From NCBI RefSeq assembly GCF_014639535.1, contig NZ_BMGA01000001.1, positions 496,001 through 560,000 on the forward strand: a stretch of DNA of 64,000 nucleotides. The letters are read 5' to 3'. The stretch comes from Flavobacterium palustre. GTDB taxonomy: Bacteria; Bacteroidota; Bacteroidia; Flavobacteriales; Flavobacteriaceae. A program made the position numbers and the translations under genes. Of the stretch, positions 1 through 11,565 are shown one piece after another (positions within the stretch are counted from its first letter, which is position 1; every line of letters begins with the position of its first letter). The notes below the pieces were generated by a model, which ran no database searches, was not told where the DNA came from, and saw only the letters and a program-made list of their open reading frames with translations.

Positions 1-2611
<2,611 letters not shown>

Positions 2612-2764
2612 CTAACTATTTTTGATTATCTAAATTTTAATTACAAAAACAGAAAATTGTCATTCCAAATCAGCTTAATAAAAAACACATTAAAAAACCA
2701 TCCTAATTATTAACCAAAAAATAAAAATAGCCAGCTTAAATAAGGAATGACAAAATCCAGCTTA

Positions 2765-2772
2765 CAAATTTA
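2765..2772 (-). promoter_or_regulatory. Candidate -7 box for the beta-galactosidase gene
   Basis: Reading minus, TAAATTTG matches the Bacteroidota -7 consensus TAnnTTTG. No TTG is at the expected -33 distance; the G-rich direct repeat occupies that zone, which would fit an activator-dependent promoter. This is inferred from sequence only. Confidence 0.45.
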
Positions 2773-2793
2773 GTCAACAGCCCAAAAGACATG

Positions 2794-2823
2794 AGGGGTA
2801 ATACGATACAATAACGGGGGTAT
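2794..2823. promoter_or_regulatory. Operator-like direct repeat upstream of the beta-galactosidase gene
   Basis: Two similar 8-mers, GGGGTAAT (2794-2801) and GGGGGTAT (2816-2823), are 22 bp apart start to start, about two helical turns. They stand out in an otherwise A/T-rich region and begin about 22 bp upstream of the candidate -7 box. The arrangement suits a dimeric activator such as a hybrid two-component or AraC-type regulator, common controllers of Bacteroidota polysaccharide genes. No regulator gene is in view, so this is inference. Confidence 0.4.
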
Positions 2824-3033
2824 TTCAGCATTAACAGCCTAAAAACAACTTTTATTTCGATAATTTCAACAAAAGTCTTTTAAAACAGGTTAAAAACCAC
2901 CTGAACATTCATTTAAAAAAATGAGGCTGAAAAATGCGATTTTTTATACCTAAAATCACTCTTATCGATAAAAAATACCTTCAAAAGATGAATCCGGAAT
3001 CAATCCAAAAAATTACGAAAAAATATTAAAAAC

Positions 3034-3062
3034 AAAAAAAGCCTCTTCTTTCGAAGAGGCTT
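3034..3062 (-). terminator. Intrinsic terminator of the tRNA-Leu gene
   Basis: An 8-bp stem (GCCTCTTC with GAAGAGGC, 3041-3060) with a 4-nt loop is followed on the minus strand by a T-run (A-tract 3034-3040). It lies just past the tRNA 3' end. Confidence 0.85.
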
Positions 3063-3065
3063 TTG

Positions 3066-3145
3066 TACCCGGAGCCGGAGTCGAACCGGCACGGTTTCCC
3101 ACAGGTGTTTGAGACCAGCGCGTCTACCAATTCCGCCATCCGGGC
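3066..3145 (-). tRNA. tRNA-Leu (anticodon CAA)
   Basis: Read on minus, the acceptor arms GCCCGGA and TCCGGGT pair with one G-U, followed by discriminator A and no encoded CCA. The D-arm has the leucine-type GGTAGACGC, the T-arm contains GGTTCGACTCC, and the anticodon loop CTCAAAC gives CAA, which reads UUG. One U-U mismatch is visible in the anticodon stem. The long variable arm expected of tRNA-Leu is short here, about 11-13 nt. Boundaries rest on acceptor pairing. Confidence 0.93.
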
Positions 3146-3229
3146 TTAGCAGACAAGAATAATAAACAATTATTCTAACGCAATAAAGAAAATTAGTCTG
3201 AGACCAAATGTCTTTTCTTTAACACGGTG

Positions 3230-3237
3230 CAAATGTA
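3230..3237 (-). promoter_or_regulatory. Candidate -7 box for tRNA-Leu
   Basis: Reading minus, TACATTTG fits TAnnTTTG and lies about 85 bp upstream of the mature tRNA 5' end, leaving a removable 5' leader. No clear -33 TTG was seen. Confidence 0.4.
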
Positions 3238-3303
3238 GAAAATATTCTTAAACATTCTAAGAAAAAATCTTAAAATTTTACTTTCACAGTCAAATTAATT
3301 TTC

Positions 3304-3311
3304 TAAATTTG
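3304..3311 (+). promoter_or_regulatory. Candidate -7 box for prs
   Basis: TAAATTTG is a full match to TAnnTTTG and predicts a start near 3316, giving a leader of about 117 nt before prs. No clear -33 TTG is present at the usual spacing. Confidence 0.45.
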
Positions 3312-3432
3312 CAGCTCGTTAAAACAACATACACTAACTCACTCCACCCGAGGCATTTATACATGTTCGGTTTTATAAAAAAAGTAAAAACCAAATAGTA
3401 TGGAGCGCAGCGGAATAAAAACAACAAATTAA

Positions 3433-4374
3433 ATGTCACATAAAGAACCGGAAGCTAAAATTTTTGCTTGTTCACAAAGTGTCTATCTGGCGGAAAAAAT
3501 TTCTGAAGCATACGGAATCCCTCTAGGTAAAGTATCAATGTCTCACTACAGTGACGGCGAGTTCCAACCATCTTTCGAAGAATCGATCAGAGGATTACGT
3601 GTTTTTATTATTTGCTCTACATTTCCGAATGCAGACAATTTAATGGAGTTATTATTAATGATTGATGCCGCTAAACGCGCTTCAGCAAGACATATTACTG
3701 CTGTTATGCCTTACTTTGGTTGGGCAAGACAAGACAGAAAAGACAAACCAAGAGTTCCGATTGGAGCAAAATTGATAGCTAAAATGCTGGAAGCAGCCGG
3801 AGCAACAAGAATCATGACTATGGATTTGCACGCAGACCAAATTCAGGGATTCTTTGAAAAACCGGTTGACCATCTGTTTGCTTCAACTATATTCCTACCT
3901 TATGTAGAAAGCCTTAAGTTAGATAACTTAACTATAGCTTCACCAGACATGGGTGGTTCAAAAAGAGCTTATGCTTATTCTAAATTCTTAGAGTCCGACG
4001 TAGTTATTTGCTACAAACAAAGAAAACAAGCCAACGTTATTGACACCATGGAGTTAATTGGCGAAGTAAAAGGTCGTAATGTAATCCTTGTTGACGATAT
4101 GATTGATACCGGAGGAACATTAGCAAAAGCAGCCGATTTAATGATGGAAAGAGGTGCGTTAAGTGTTAGAGCTATTTGTACTCACGCTATTTTATCAGGC
4201 GGTGCTTACGAAAAAATAGAAGAATCCAAATTAAGCGAATTAATCGTTACCGATTCTATTCCATTGAAGAAAGAATCAAATAAAATCAAAGTGGTAAGTT
4301 GCGCTCCGCTTTTCGCAGAAGTAATGCACATGGTACAAAACAACAATTCCATCAGCGGAAAGTTTATCATGTAA
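3433..4374 (+). CDS. prs: Ribose-phosphate pyrophosphokinase (PRPP synthetase)
   Basis: Makes PRPP from ribose 5-phosphate and ATP in the cytosol, feeding purine, pyrimidine, NAD, histidine and tryptophan synthesis. The 313-residue length is normal for class I enzymes. Visible motifs are the flexible-loop region YFGWARQDRK (94-103), the metal/ATP segment DLHADQIQGFF (131-141), and the PRPP-binding loop VDDMIDTGGTL (about 220-230). The ATG start is preceded by an A-rich leader. It lies 65 bp upstream of rplY on the same strand, an arrangement common in Flavobacteriia, and the two are probably cotranscribed since no terminator separates them. Confidence 0.96.
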   Translation: MSHKEPEAKIFACSQSVYLAEKISEAYGIPLGKVSMSHYSDGEFQPSFEESIRGLRVFIICSTFPNADNLMELLLMIDAAKRASARHITAVMPYFGWARQDRKDKPRVPIGAKLIAKMLEAAGATRIMTMDLHADQIQGFFEKPVDHLFASTIFLPYVESLKLDNLTIASPDMGGSKRAYAYSKFLESDVVICYKQRKQANVIDTMELIGEVKGRNVILVDDMIDTGGTLAKAADLMMERGALSVRAICTHAILSGGAYEKIEESKLSELIVTDSIPLKKESNKIKVVSCAPLFAEVMHMVQNNNSISGKFIM

Positions 4375-4439
4375 TTACCCCTAGCCCCCTAAAAGGGAAT
4401 TAAAAAAGAGTTTAATTAATAACTATATAAATATTTAAA

Positions 4440-5051
4440 ATGAAATCGATTACAATTAAAGGATCAGAAAGAGAAAGCGTGGGCAAAGTTGCTACTAAAG
4501 CCCTACGTAATGCTGGAGCGGTTCCTTGCGTGTTATACGGAGGAGATCAACCAGTTCATTTTTCAGCAGAAGAAAAAGCATTCAAAAACTTGGTTTACAC
4601 TCCAAACGCTCACACAGTTGTGATCGAATTAGGTAACGGTAAATCATTCAATGCCATTTTACAAGACATCCAAGTTCACCCGGTATCTGACAAAATCTTA
4701 CACATTGACTTTTTCCAATTGTATGATAACAAAGAAATCACTATTGAAGTTCCTGTAAAAATCGTTGGTAACTCTAAAGGAGTTATGGCAGGTGGAGATT
4801 TACGTATCAACAACCGTAAATTAAAAGTTAAAGCTTTACCTAAAAATCTTCCGGATTTCGTTGAAGCTGATATCACTCCTCTTGACATGGGTAACAAATT
4901 ATACGTTACTAAAGTACCTACACCAGACTTCAAAATCATGCACCCAGATAACACAGTTATTTGCCAAGTGAAGATGTCTCGTGCGGCTATGAAAGCTGCT
5001 CAAGAAGCTGCAAAAGCTGCAAAAGCTCCTGCAAAAGGAAAGAAAAAATAA
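4440..5051 (+). CDS. rplY: 50S ribosomal protein L25 (general stress protein Ctc type)
   Basis: A 5S rRNA-binding ribosomal protein of the long TL5/Ctc class. The N-terminal L25 domain is at about 3-93 (containing the [13 protein letters not shown]-like segment near 22-35), followed by the beta-rich Ctc domain at about 98-180. The last 25 residues are an Ala/Lys tail typical of Bacteroidota L25 proteins. At 203 residues it matches long-form L25 rather than the 94-residue E. coli form. It follows prs and ends at a strong terminator, so prs-rplY looks like one transcript. Confidence 0.95.
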   Translation: MKSITIKGSERESVGKVATKALRNAGAVPCVLYGGDQPVHFSAEEKAFKNLVYTPNAHTVVIELGNGKSFNAILQDIQVHPVSDKILHIDFFQLYDNKEITIEVPVKIVGNSKGVMAGGDLRINNRKLKVKALPKNLPDFVEADITPLDMGNKLYVTKVPTPDFKIMHPDNTVICQVKMSRAAMKAAQEAAKAAKAPAKGKKK

Positions 5052-5070
5052 TTTTTTTCAACTCAATACA

Positions 5071-5106
5071 AAAAGCATCAATCGAAAGATTGGTGCTTTT
5101 TTTTGT
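5071..5106 (+). terminator. Intrinsic terminator after rplY
   Basis: The stem AAGCATCAATC / GATTGGTGCTT encloses a GAAA tetraloop (5073-5098) with one G-T pair and is followed by an unbroken run of eight T. Confidence 0.9.
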
Positions 5107-5344
5107 TTTTATTTTATCCAACACCATTTAACTTATCCACACACAAAAAAACTCTTTAGCTCATCTATTCAAATTAACAACAAATCAATTGTAATCTAAA
5201 TATTATTTTTTAACCAAAAAAACACCTTAGTAATTTCTTTTTTTAATATATTTATACAACTTTTTTGACTTATTTAAAATAACAACGCTGTCTTTTGACT
5301 AAGTACATACAACATAAAATTCATCAGACGACAAGAAAACAATC

Positions 5345-6454
5345 ATGGATACTTTAAATAAAATACAAGAAGAAAACAACGAACTTTCATATTACAAGTA
5401 CGCGCTTGATCAGTCTTCCATTGTTGCAATAACGGATCAAAAAGGAATTATCACCTATGTTAATAAGAACTTCTGCAAAATCTCTAAATACCCTAAAGAG
5501 GAATTACTAGGACAAGATCATCGAATTATTAATTCCGGATATCATTCCAAGGATTTTATTAAAAGTATATGGACAACAATAGCCAACGGCAAAATATGGA
5601 AGGGTGAATTAAAAAACAAAGCCAAAGACGGCACTTATTATTGGGTTGACACCACAATAATTCCTTTTTTAAATCAAATGGGAAAACCCTATCAATATGT
5701 TGCTATTCGATCTGACATTACAGATAAAAAAAGAGGAGAAGAAGAAATTAAAAAAATGCTAATCAAAGCCGAGTACCAAAACAAACAGCTCATCGACTTC
5801 TGTAACATTATTTCTCACAACCTCAGAGCTCCTTTAGTAAACATCTCAATGCTACTGGATTTTATGGAGGAAACCGAAAAAGAAGACGAAAAAGAAGAAG
5901 CTTTTCAAAGAATACGTCCGGTTGTCAATCACATCAACGAAATATTCAACAAATTAGTAGAATCATTACAAGTAAAACAGGATATAGAAATACAATCGGA
6001 AAAACTAAATTTCAGTAAATGTATAGAGAAATCTCTAATCGATTTTCAAACACAAATCAAGGAGTACAATATAACTGTAGAAATTGACTGTGATGAAGTT
6101 CCAACAGTTTATTATCCTGAAAAATACCTAGACAGCATCTTTTCAAATCTGATAAGTAATGCCATTAAATACCGGTCTCCCGATAGAAATTTAGTCATAA
6201 AAATTAAAACCCAACAAATTAAAAACCACATACTTCTTTCAATAGAAGATAATGGGTTAGGCATAAATTTAGAACGACACAAGGACGCTATATTTAAAAT
6301 ACGCAGAACCTTTCATAAACATCCAGATGCAAAAGGACTTGGTTTGTTTATGACAAAAACCCAAATTGACGCTATGAACGGAGAAATTTGGGTAGAGAGC
6401 CAGGAACAGACTGGATCAACTTTCTTTATAAAAATTAACAATCAAAAAAGATGA
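5345..6454 (+). CDS. PAS-domain sensor histidine kinase, soluble
   Basis: Predicted cytoplasmic kinase without signal peptide or membrane segment. A PAS/PAC sensor domain occupies about 12-130 (YYWVDTTIIPF and the PAC end YVAIRSDIT). A short helical linker leads to the HisKA-like dimerisation domain with phospho-acceptor His158 in SHNLRAP, a form frequent in Flavobacteriia. The HATPase_c domain follows at about 255-365: N box NLISNAIKYRS, G1 DNGLGIN, G2 GLGLFMTK, terminal GSTFFI. The stop overlaps the ATG of the receiver gene by four bases, so the pair is translationally coupled and probably a cognate phosphorelay. The ligand or cofactor is not evident; there is no LOV cysteine signature. Confidence 0.92.
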   Translation: MDTLNKIQEENNELSYYKYALDQSSIVAITDQKGIITYVNKNFCKISKYPKEELLGQDHRIINSGYHSKDFIKSIWTTIANGKIWKGELKNKAKDGTYYWVDTTIIPFLNQMGKPYQYVAIRSDITDKKRGEEEIKKMLIKAEYQNKQLIDFCNIISHNLRAPLVNISMLLDFMEETEKEDEKEEAFQRIRPVVNHINEIFNKLVESLQVKQDIEIQSEKLNFSKCIEKSLIDFQTQIKEYNITVEIDCDEVPTVYYPEKYLDSIFSNLISNAIKYRSPDRNLVIKIKTQQIKNHILLSIEDNGLGINLERHKDAIFKIRRTFHKHPDAKGLGLFMTKTQIDAMNGEIWVESQEQTGSTFFIKINNQKR

Positions 6455-6855
6455 AAACAGTAAAAATAGCATTAGTTGATGACGACACAACTTATCTCTT
6501 TATAACAAAAAAGATTTTAGAACAACAACAAAATGTGGAACAGATAAACACTTTCATGAATGGACTCGAAGCTTTGACTTATCTAAAACAACATTCAAAA
6601 GAGGAAGGCATTTTACCGAATATCTTATTTCTTGATTTATTCATGCCCATAATGGACGGATGGCAGTTTCTTAGCGAATTTACAGAGGTAAAATCGAATC
6701 ATCTAAACAAAATAACTATATACATCTGCACTTCATCCATTTCTCCACATGATGTTGAAAGAGCAAAAACATTAAGCACTGTTTCCGGTTACATCATCAA
6801 ACCCATATCCCGAATAAAATTAATCGATATATTAAATCAACACATCTCCAATTAA
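6451..6855 (+). CDS. Single-domain response regulator (receiver only)
   Basis: A 134-residue stand-alone REC domain with the acidic pocket VDDD (9-12), phospho-acceptor Asp62 in FLDLFMPIMDG, the conserved Ser/Thr near CTSSIS (93-98) and Lys117 in IIKPIS. No output domain is present, so it probably acts by protein contact or as a relay intermediate, like Rcp1/CheY-type partners of PAS kinases. The ATG overlaps the kinase stop as ATGA, which strongly implies a shared transcript and pairing. Confidence 0.92.
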   Translation: MKTVKIALVDDDTTYLFITKKILEQQQNVEQINTFMNGLEALTYLKQHSKEEGILPNILFLDLFMPIMDGWQFLSEFTEVKSNHLNKITIYICTSSISPHDVERAKTLSTVSGYIIKPISRIKLIDILNQHISN

Positions 6856-6929
6856 TAAAATACTTCAGTAATATTACAGTTAATCCTATTTTTTTTCTTG
6901 CATCAAATTTATGAATTAACAAATTAAAT

Positions 6930-6937
6930 TACTTTTG
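6930..6937 (+). promoter_or_regulatory. Candidate -7 box for pth
   Basis: TACTTTTG matches TAnnTTTG and ends only 4 bp before the ATG at 6942, so the expected transcript start coincides with that ATG. The mRNA would be leaderless, or translation begins at the internal ATG at 7002. Confidence 0.55.
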
Positions 6938-6941
6938 CACC

Positions 6942-7568
6942 ATGTTAAACTGGATCAACCAGTTGTTTTCACCAGCAAAAACAACAGACAAAACAGATTA
7001 TATGAAGAAATTTCTAATCGTAGGACTAGGAAATATCGGTGCCGAATACGCAAACACCCGTCACAATATTGGTTTTAAGGTATTGGATTATTTAGCTAAA
7101 AAAGAAAGTCTTGATTTCCAAACTGTAAAATTGGGTTCTTTAGCCGAATACAAATTCAAAGGAAGAAGTTTTTTTCTTTTAAAACCCAATACTTATATGA
7201 ATTTGAGCGGTAAAGCCGTTCAATATTGGATGGAAAAAGAGAATATACCTCTAGAAAACATCTTTGTCATCACAGACGATTTAAACCTTCCTTTTGGAAC
7301 CATCCGCATCAAACCTAAAGGTAGTGACGGCGGCCACAACGGATTAAAAAACATCAATTTAGTTCTAAACACCAATCAATATACCCGTTTTCGTTTTGGA
7401 ATTAGCGATGAATTCAAAAAAGGAAGACAAGTAGATTATGTTCTGGGCGAATGGAATGACCACGAAAAAGAAGCACTGCCGGAGCGTTTAGAAATAGCCG
7501 TAGAAGCAATAAAATCCTTTGGAACCGCTGGTTTAGAAAACACCATGACATCATTTAACGGAAAATAA
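6942..7568 (+). CDS. pth: Peptidyl-tRNA hydrolase
   Basis: Cleaves peptidyl-tRNA released from stalled ribosomes. Core motifs of bacterial Pth are visible: GLGNIGAEYANTRHNIGF (catalytic His41 in this numbering, equivalent to E. coli His20), KPNTYMNLSG, DDLNLPFGTIRIKPKGSDGGHNGLK, and the C-terminal YVLGEW region. The frame opens at ATG 6942, but family homology begins at about residue 21 (MKKFLIVGLGNIG, ATG 7002). The first ATG sits at the expected transcription start, so either a leaderless start with a 20-residue extension or a start at 7002 is possible. Other Flavobacteriia also seem to carry such extensions (recalled, not checked). Confidence 0.94.
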   Translation: MLNWINQLFSPAKTTDKTDYMKKFLIVGLGNIGAEYANTRHNIGFKVLDYLAKKESLDFQTVKLGSLAEYKFKGRSFFLLKPNTYMNLSGKAVQYWMEKENIPLENIFVITDDLNLPFGTIRIKPKGSDGGHNGLKNINLVLNTNQYTRFRFGISDEFKKGRQVDYVLGEWNDHEKEALPERLEIAVEAIKSFGTAGLENTMTSFNGK

Positions 7569-7597
7569 AAAAGGCTGGAATATCTTTCCAGCCTTTC
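7569..7597. terminator. Bidirectional terminator between pth and the metalloprotease gene
   Basis: A perfect 10-bp stem AAGGCTGGAA / TTCCAGCCTT (7571-7580 with 7586-7595) has a 5-nt loop, an A-tract on the left and T-rich sequence on the right. It lies between convergent genes and could serve both. Confidence 0.85.
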
Positions 7598-7616
7598 TAT
7601 TATAAATCCAAAACTC

Positions 7617-10310
7617 CTACCTAATAATAATTTTAGCTGTCTTTTTTATTTTACCATCTAACAAAGTCACAAAATATATTCCTGATTGTGGTTTATTTTG
7701 CAATTTAATATCCTCATTAAAACCTCCATTATTTTGAAATTTTTCATCAAATAATCTTTTACCTGAAATATCATAAACTAAAATTTCAATATCATTCGAA
7801 CTGGTACTGATGTATTTCACATTGAAATTCTCATCATTAGCCATCGAACTCACTATTAAATCCTTATTTATCTCTTCATAAGGCACCAAAGTATAATTCT
7901 GTGTACAAATAGTTACCGAAGCCGCATTTAAAACCCCGGTATCATTGGTAAAAATATCACGAATACGCAACGACCATGTTCCTTGTGGATTTTCACCATT
8001 AAAATCACTCAAAACACCTAAAGGAGCAACAGTTTGCAAAGCAGTATTACCACAAACCAAATCCCCTCCGGCATCGTCAAAATTAATCTTTAAACTACTA
8101 TCACTAGTTCCGCAACCGTTATAAAGCAATTTAACTGTTGTAGCCTGCGGACTCCTGAGCTCCATCTGAACATCGGAAAAATAGCTATGCGAAATATCCA
8201 CATTGACATTGACATCAGAAACAAAAGAATCAGAAGACGGAACAGTCGCATTGATAACAGCAAAATTACCCTGTTCCGGAATAGCATAAGGAAATTGCGC
8301 ATTAAAATTAAAAGTCTGACATTCTGACCCCACCAAATACCCTATAGCAAATGCTTTACTATTAACTGCATAAAAAATATTATCTGTTGGTTCGATTAAA
8401 ATTCTGCAAAATCGGGAAGCCACATTGGGCACTCTAACCGTTTCTGAACCATCATTAGCCACAGCCGATGCCAGAACAATTGGAAATGTCACACCATTAT
8501 CAATAGAAAGCTTAATATTCACTCTGGATGCACCCGCTAATGAATTTGTTCCGTTAACGTTCCAGCTAACCGTTTGATTGGTATCCTGAAACCAACTCAA
8601 ATTATCAATATTTTGAGAAGTTATCTCAAATGGTCCGGCTGAAGCACTTACATTCACTATCATTTCGTCCGAAACAGTTTGTGCCAATCCTTCGGCAGCA
8701 TTGTCCCTGGCGGTTAAAACAAAATGAAGTGTTCTGGCAACATCTGATACCGATTCCCATCGGCTTCTTAATCTTCCTGCTAAAACATTTTCGAAACTAG
8801 GCATATACCTTAGCGTTGTACTCACCGGAGGGAAAGATCGAAATAGTGGTCCGTCAGTCTTAGTACTCAAAGCAATACTGGTATCTCCGTCAGCTGATGT
8901 GGCTGAATCATTTTGTTCCCAGGCATAAGTTAAAGCAGTCGAAGACCCTCCGGTTCCTTTTAAAACAAAAGCCGTTCCTTTAGGAATCGTATAATCAGAA
9001 CCGGCATTGACAGCAGGCTCGTTAGCACTAATAGTTGTAATTACAGGACATGTTTTTGTTGCTAAATTACCCTGAATTTGACTAATACTCACAAAAGAAA
9101 AATAATCATCCGAACGCTGCTCTACATCATAATCGGTCGTGATTCCGGCATAACCCATTATCGTAGAACCACTTCCGGGTTCCACACTTACACCTGTTCC
9201 TTCGATATCAAAAGAAAAAGTATGATTAGCTCCTAACTGATGTCCCATTTCATGAGCTACAAAGTCAATATCAAAAGCATCTCCTACAGGTCTGTCATTA
9301 GCAGGAGAAGTATAAGCACTACCTTTTCCTGCATCGCACACACAGCCTATACAACCTGCATTTCCACCGCCTCCACTATCACCAAATAAATGACCAATAT
9401 CATAATTTGCACTACCAATAACAGTTGTTAAATTATTCTGCAATTCCGGTCCCCAAGTTCCGGGCGTATCCTCATCACCTACTCCAACATCAGATGCCGA
9501 ATAAGGATCAGTTATTGCATCAGTATAAACAATAAGATTATTATTGGCAATCAGCAGTAATTTTACCGCCAAATCTCTGCTAAAAATACCATTTACTCTG
9601 GTCATTGTATTGTTCATTGCCGCCAGAGCTATAGCTACAGTAGGAGTGGCACTACCACTATGAAATTTAGCATATTCACCAGTACAGGACAAAGCCAGTT
9701 TTAAAGTCCTGAATTTCTTATCACTCGACACTAATTTAGCTGCTTGATTACTTATCTTTTTTGTTAAGATCCGTTCCTCGACAGTAGCACAATTAAAAGG
9801 CAGCTGTTCTTTTAATTTGCTCTTGGAATCAAAAACAACATAAACATCATTATTATTTTCAGTGTCTTTTTCAATAAATTCCATCTGATTTCCTTTCCGA
9901 CTAATCATTGTTTGCATCCCCAATGGAGACATACTGAAATTTAAAACCGCAGTAGGATCGGTAAGACCTGTTCCTGAATACGAACGAATTTCAGGATATT
10001 TCGCCTGCAATTCTGGCTCAAAATTAGAATCTTCGTGAATGATGAATTTTTCCAAAACTCCCTGAGCATTTGGAACCGTAATTTGTATCGAAGTTTTTGA
10101 AAGTACTTTGTCCTGCACTTCCTTGAGTTTAGCCTTTAAAACTTCTTCGTCAAGCTGAAATAAAATAGCATTTTTAGCATCTAACTTTCCTAACAATTTA
10201 GCCGAAGTTGCAGTTGTTGAAGAATTGATTCTTTTCCAAGGATCTTTATCTTGGGCATGAATAAATGAAAACCACAATAAAAGAAATACTAATAGACTAT
10301 TTATTTTCAT
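7617..10310 (-). CDS. Secreted reprolysin-like (M12B) metalloprotease with P domain and type A T9SS sorting domain
   Basis: The 897-residue preproprotein starts with a signal peptide (MKINSLLVFLLLWFSFIHAQ). A propeptide-like region reaches about residue 200 and is followed by the metallopeptidase domain with zinc motif HEMGHQLGANH (about 352-362) and a downstream Met-turn-like MGYAG. A beta-rich Ig/PKD-like region (about 430-660) comes next, then a proprotein-convertase P domain (about 667-803), usually a folding or stability module. The last 75 residues form a type A T9SS sorting domain (VYDISGKRLF near 840; GIYFVTLLDGKIKKTAKIIIR at the end). It is thus predicted to be secreted through the type IX system and attached or released at the surface. 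A single gene, convergent with pth. Confidence 0.93.
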   Translation of the reverse strand: MKINSLLVFLLLWFSFIHAQDKDPWKRINSSTTATSAKLLGKLDAKNAILFQLDEEVLKAKLKEVQDKVLSKTSIQITVPNAQGVLEKFIIHEDSNFEPELQAKYPEIRSYSGTGLTDPTAVLNFSMSPLGMQTMISRKGNQMEFIEKDTENNNDVYVVFDSKSKLKEQLPFNCATVEERILTKKISNQAAKLVSSDKKFRTLKLALSCTGEYAKFHSGSATPTVAIALAAMNNTMTRVNGIFSRDLAVKLLLIANNNLIVYTDAITDPYSASDVGVGDEDTPGTWGPELQNNLTTVIGSANYDIGHLFGDSGGGGNAGCIGCVCDAGKGSAYTSPANDRPVGDAFDIDFVAHEMGHQLGANHTFSFDIEGTGVSVEPGSGSTIMGYAGITTDYDVEQRSDDYFSFVSISQIQGNLATKTCPVITTISANEPAVNAGSDYTIPKGTAFVLKGTGGSSTALTYAWEQNDSATSADGDTSIALSTKTDGPLFRSFPPVSTTLRYMPSFENVLAGRLRSRWESVSDVARTLHFVLTARDNAAEGLAQTVSDEMIVNVSASAGPFEITSQNIDNLSWFQDTNQTVSWNVNGTNSLAGASRVNIKLSIDNGVTFPIVLASAVANDGSETVRVPNVASRFCRILIEPTDNIFYAVNSKAFAIGYLVGSECQTFNFNAQFPYAIPEQGNFAVINATVPSSDSFVSDVNVNVDISHSYFSDVQMELRSPQATTVKLLYNGCGTSDSSLKINFDDAGGDLVCGNTALQTVAPLGVLSDFNGENPQGTWSLRIRDIFTNDTGVLNAASVTICTQNYTLVPYEEINKDLIVSSMANDENFNVKYISTSSNDIEILVYDISGKRLFDEKFQNNGGFNEDIKLQNKPQSGIYFVTLLDGKIKKTAKIIIR

Positions 10311-10493
10311 GACCAGCTAATATTTAAGTCTCAAAAATAAAGCATTTTCATCAAAAAATATTCAACAAACTGGTTTTAATTCAACTCTGGAAACCATTTG
10401 ATTTTATTGCATTTTATTTGCTATTTTATCAAAATCAACCAAAATACTTCAAAAAATAGAATAAGCATACCTTAAAATTCAAATTAGATAACA

Positions 10494-10501
10494 TAAATTT
10501 G
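10494..10501 (+). promoter_or_regulatory. Candidate -7 box for ribF
   Basis: TAAATTTG fits TAnnTTTG exactly. Its final TTG is also the first possible start codon of the ribF frame, so that codon cannot be in the mRNA if this promoter is used. The transcript start would be near 10506. Confidence 0.55.
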
Positions 10502-10522
10502 CACTACTATAAAATAATTGCT

Positions 10523-11461
10523 TTGAAGATTTTTCATTCTATAAAAGATTTCAGTTCCCCTAAAAAAACTATCCTTACTCTAGGCACCTTTGACGGGGTT
10601 CACATTGGACATAAAAAAATACTGGAAAAAGTAATTCAAAACACTCTTGACGAAAAATACGAAAGTGCTGTTTTAACCTTTTTCCCGCATCCAAGAATGA
10701 TTTTACAGGAACGTTCCGAAATAAAATTACTCAATACTATTTCTGAAAAAATAAATCTACTGGAGCAATTGGGAATACAAAATCTTGTTATACACCCTTT
10801 TGACGAAAGTTTTTCAAGATTAACCGCCGAAGACTTTGTAAAAACAGTATTGGTGGAACAATTTAAAATTCACAAAATAATCATTGGTTACGACCACCGT
10901 TTCGGAAGAAACAGAACCGCCGATATCAACAATCTGATTGAATTTGGCAAAAAATATAATTTTGAGGTTGAGCAAATTTCGGCACAGGAAATCAATGCCA
11001 TTTCGGTAAGTTCTACCAAAATAAGAACTGCTATTCAGGAAGGAAACATGCTTTTGGCCAACAAATACCTGGGCTATGATTACATTGTAACCGGAACAGT
11101 CAGCCATGGAAAACAACTGGGAAGAACCATTGGTTTTCCAACCGCCAATTTAAAAATAGAAGAAGACTACAAATTGATTCCGCTAAAAGGAGTATATATT
11201 GTAAGCAGTGAAATCAACGGACAGAAAGTATATGGCATGATGAACATAGGTCATAATCCTACTGTTGATGGCGAAGATTTATCGATAGAAGTCCACTACC
11301 TTGACTTTGATGGCGATTTATACAACCAAAAAATTAGCGTTTCAATTCTTAAACGCATCCGGGGAGAAGAAAAATTTGAGTCAGTAACCCTATTAAAAGA
11401 ACAAATTGAGAAAGATAAAACCCTAACGCTTTCTTATATTAAAGAGCTTGAAACCAAATAA
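10523..11461 (+). CDS. ribF: Bifunctional riboflavin kinase / FAD synthetase
   Basis: Converts riboflavin to FMN and FMN to FAD. The N-terminal nucleotidyltransferase half shows TLGTFDGVHIGHKKIL (HIGH-type, about 17-32), GYDHRFGRNR (about 118-127) and the ISSTKIR-like SVSSTKIRTAI. The C-terminal flavokinase half shows GRTIGFPTANL (about 196-206), KGVYIV and an HYLDFDGDLY-type segment. With the start at TTG 10523 it is 312 residues, a normal RibF length. A TTG at 10499 extends the frame by eight codons but falls in the -7 box and matches nothing in the family, so it was not used. No FMN riboswitch-like structure is upstream. Confidence 0.94.
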   Translation: MKIFHSIKDFSSPKKTILTLGTFDGVHIGHKKILEKVIQNTLDEKYESAVLTFFPHPRMILQERSEIKLLNTISEKINLLEQLGIQNLVIHPFDESFSRLTAEDFVKTVLVEQFKIHKIIIGYDHRFGRNRTADINNLIEFGKKYNFEVEQISAQEINAISVSSTKIRTAIQEGNMLLANKYLGYDYIVTGTVSHGKQLGRTIGFPTANLKIEEDYKLIPLKGVYIVSSEINGQKVYGMMNIGHNPTVDGEDLSIEVHYLDFDGDLYNQKISVSILKRIRGEEKFESVTLLKEQIEKDKTLTLSYIKELETK

Positions 11462-11501
11462 AAAAACCTGAATTTTATTAAATAAACTCCTGTTTTTTAC
11501 G

Positions 11502-11509
11502 TAAATTTG
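11502..11509 (+). promoter_or_regulatory. Candidate -7 box for the tandem membrane-protein genes
   Basis: TAAATTTG matches TAnnTTTG and predicts a leader of about 52 nt before the ATG at 11566. No clear -33 TTG was found. Confidence 0.4.
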
Positions 11510-11565
11510 ATAGACACTACCCTGTATATCAAACAATTATTTTTTAACCTTAAAAAATCAAGCGT

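Larger units (their letters stand above)
2612..3033. other. Non-coding leader and upstream region of the beta-galactosidase gene
   Basis: No coding frame is convincing here. The stretch is very A/T-rich and appears to be the 5' leader (about 150 nt, if the -7 box at 2765-2772 is used) and control region of the minus-strand beta-galactosidase gene. The only G-rich tract is the direct repeat at 2794-2823, listed separately. Confidence 0.5.

Noticed and set aside
10315-10498. FMN riboswitch upstream of ribF
   Set aside because: No conserved RFN-type helices are visible and the leader would be only about 15 nt given the -7 box.
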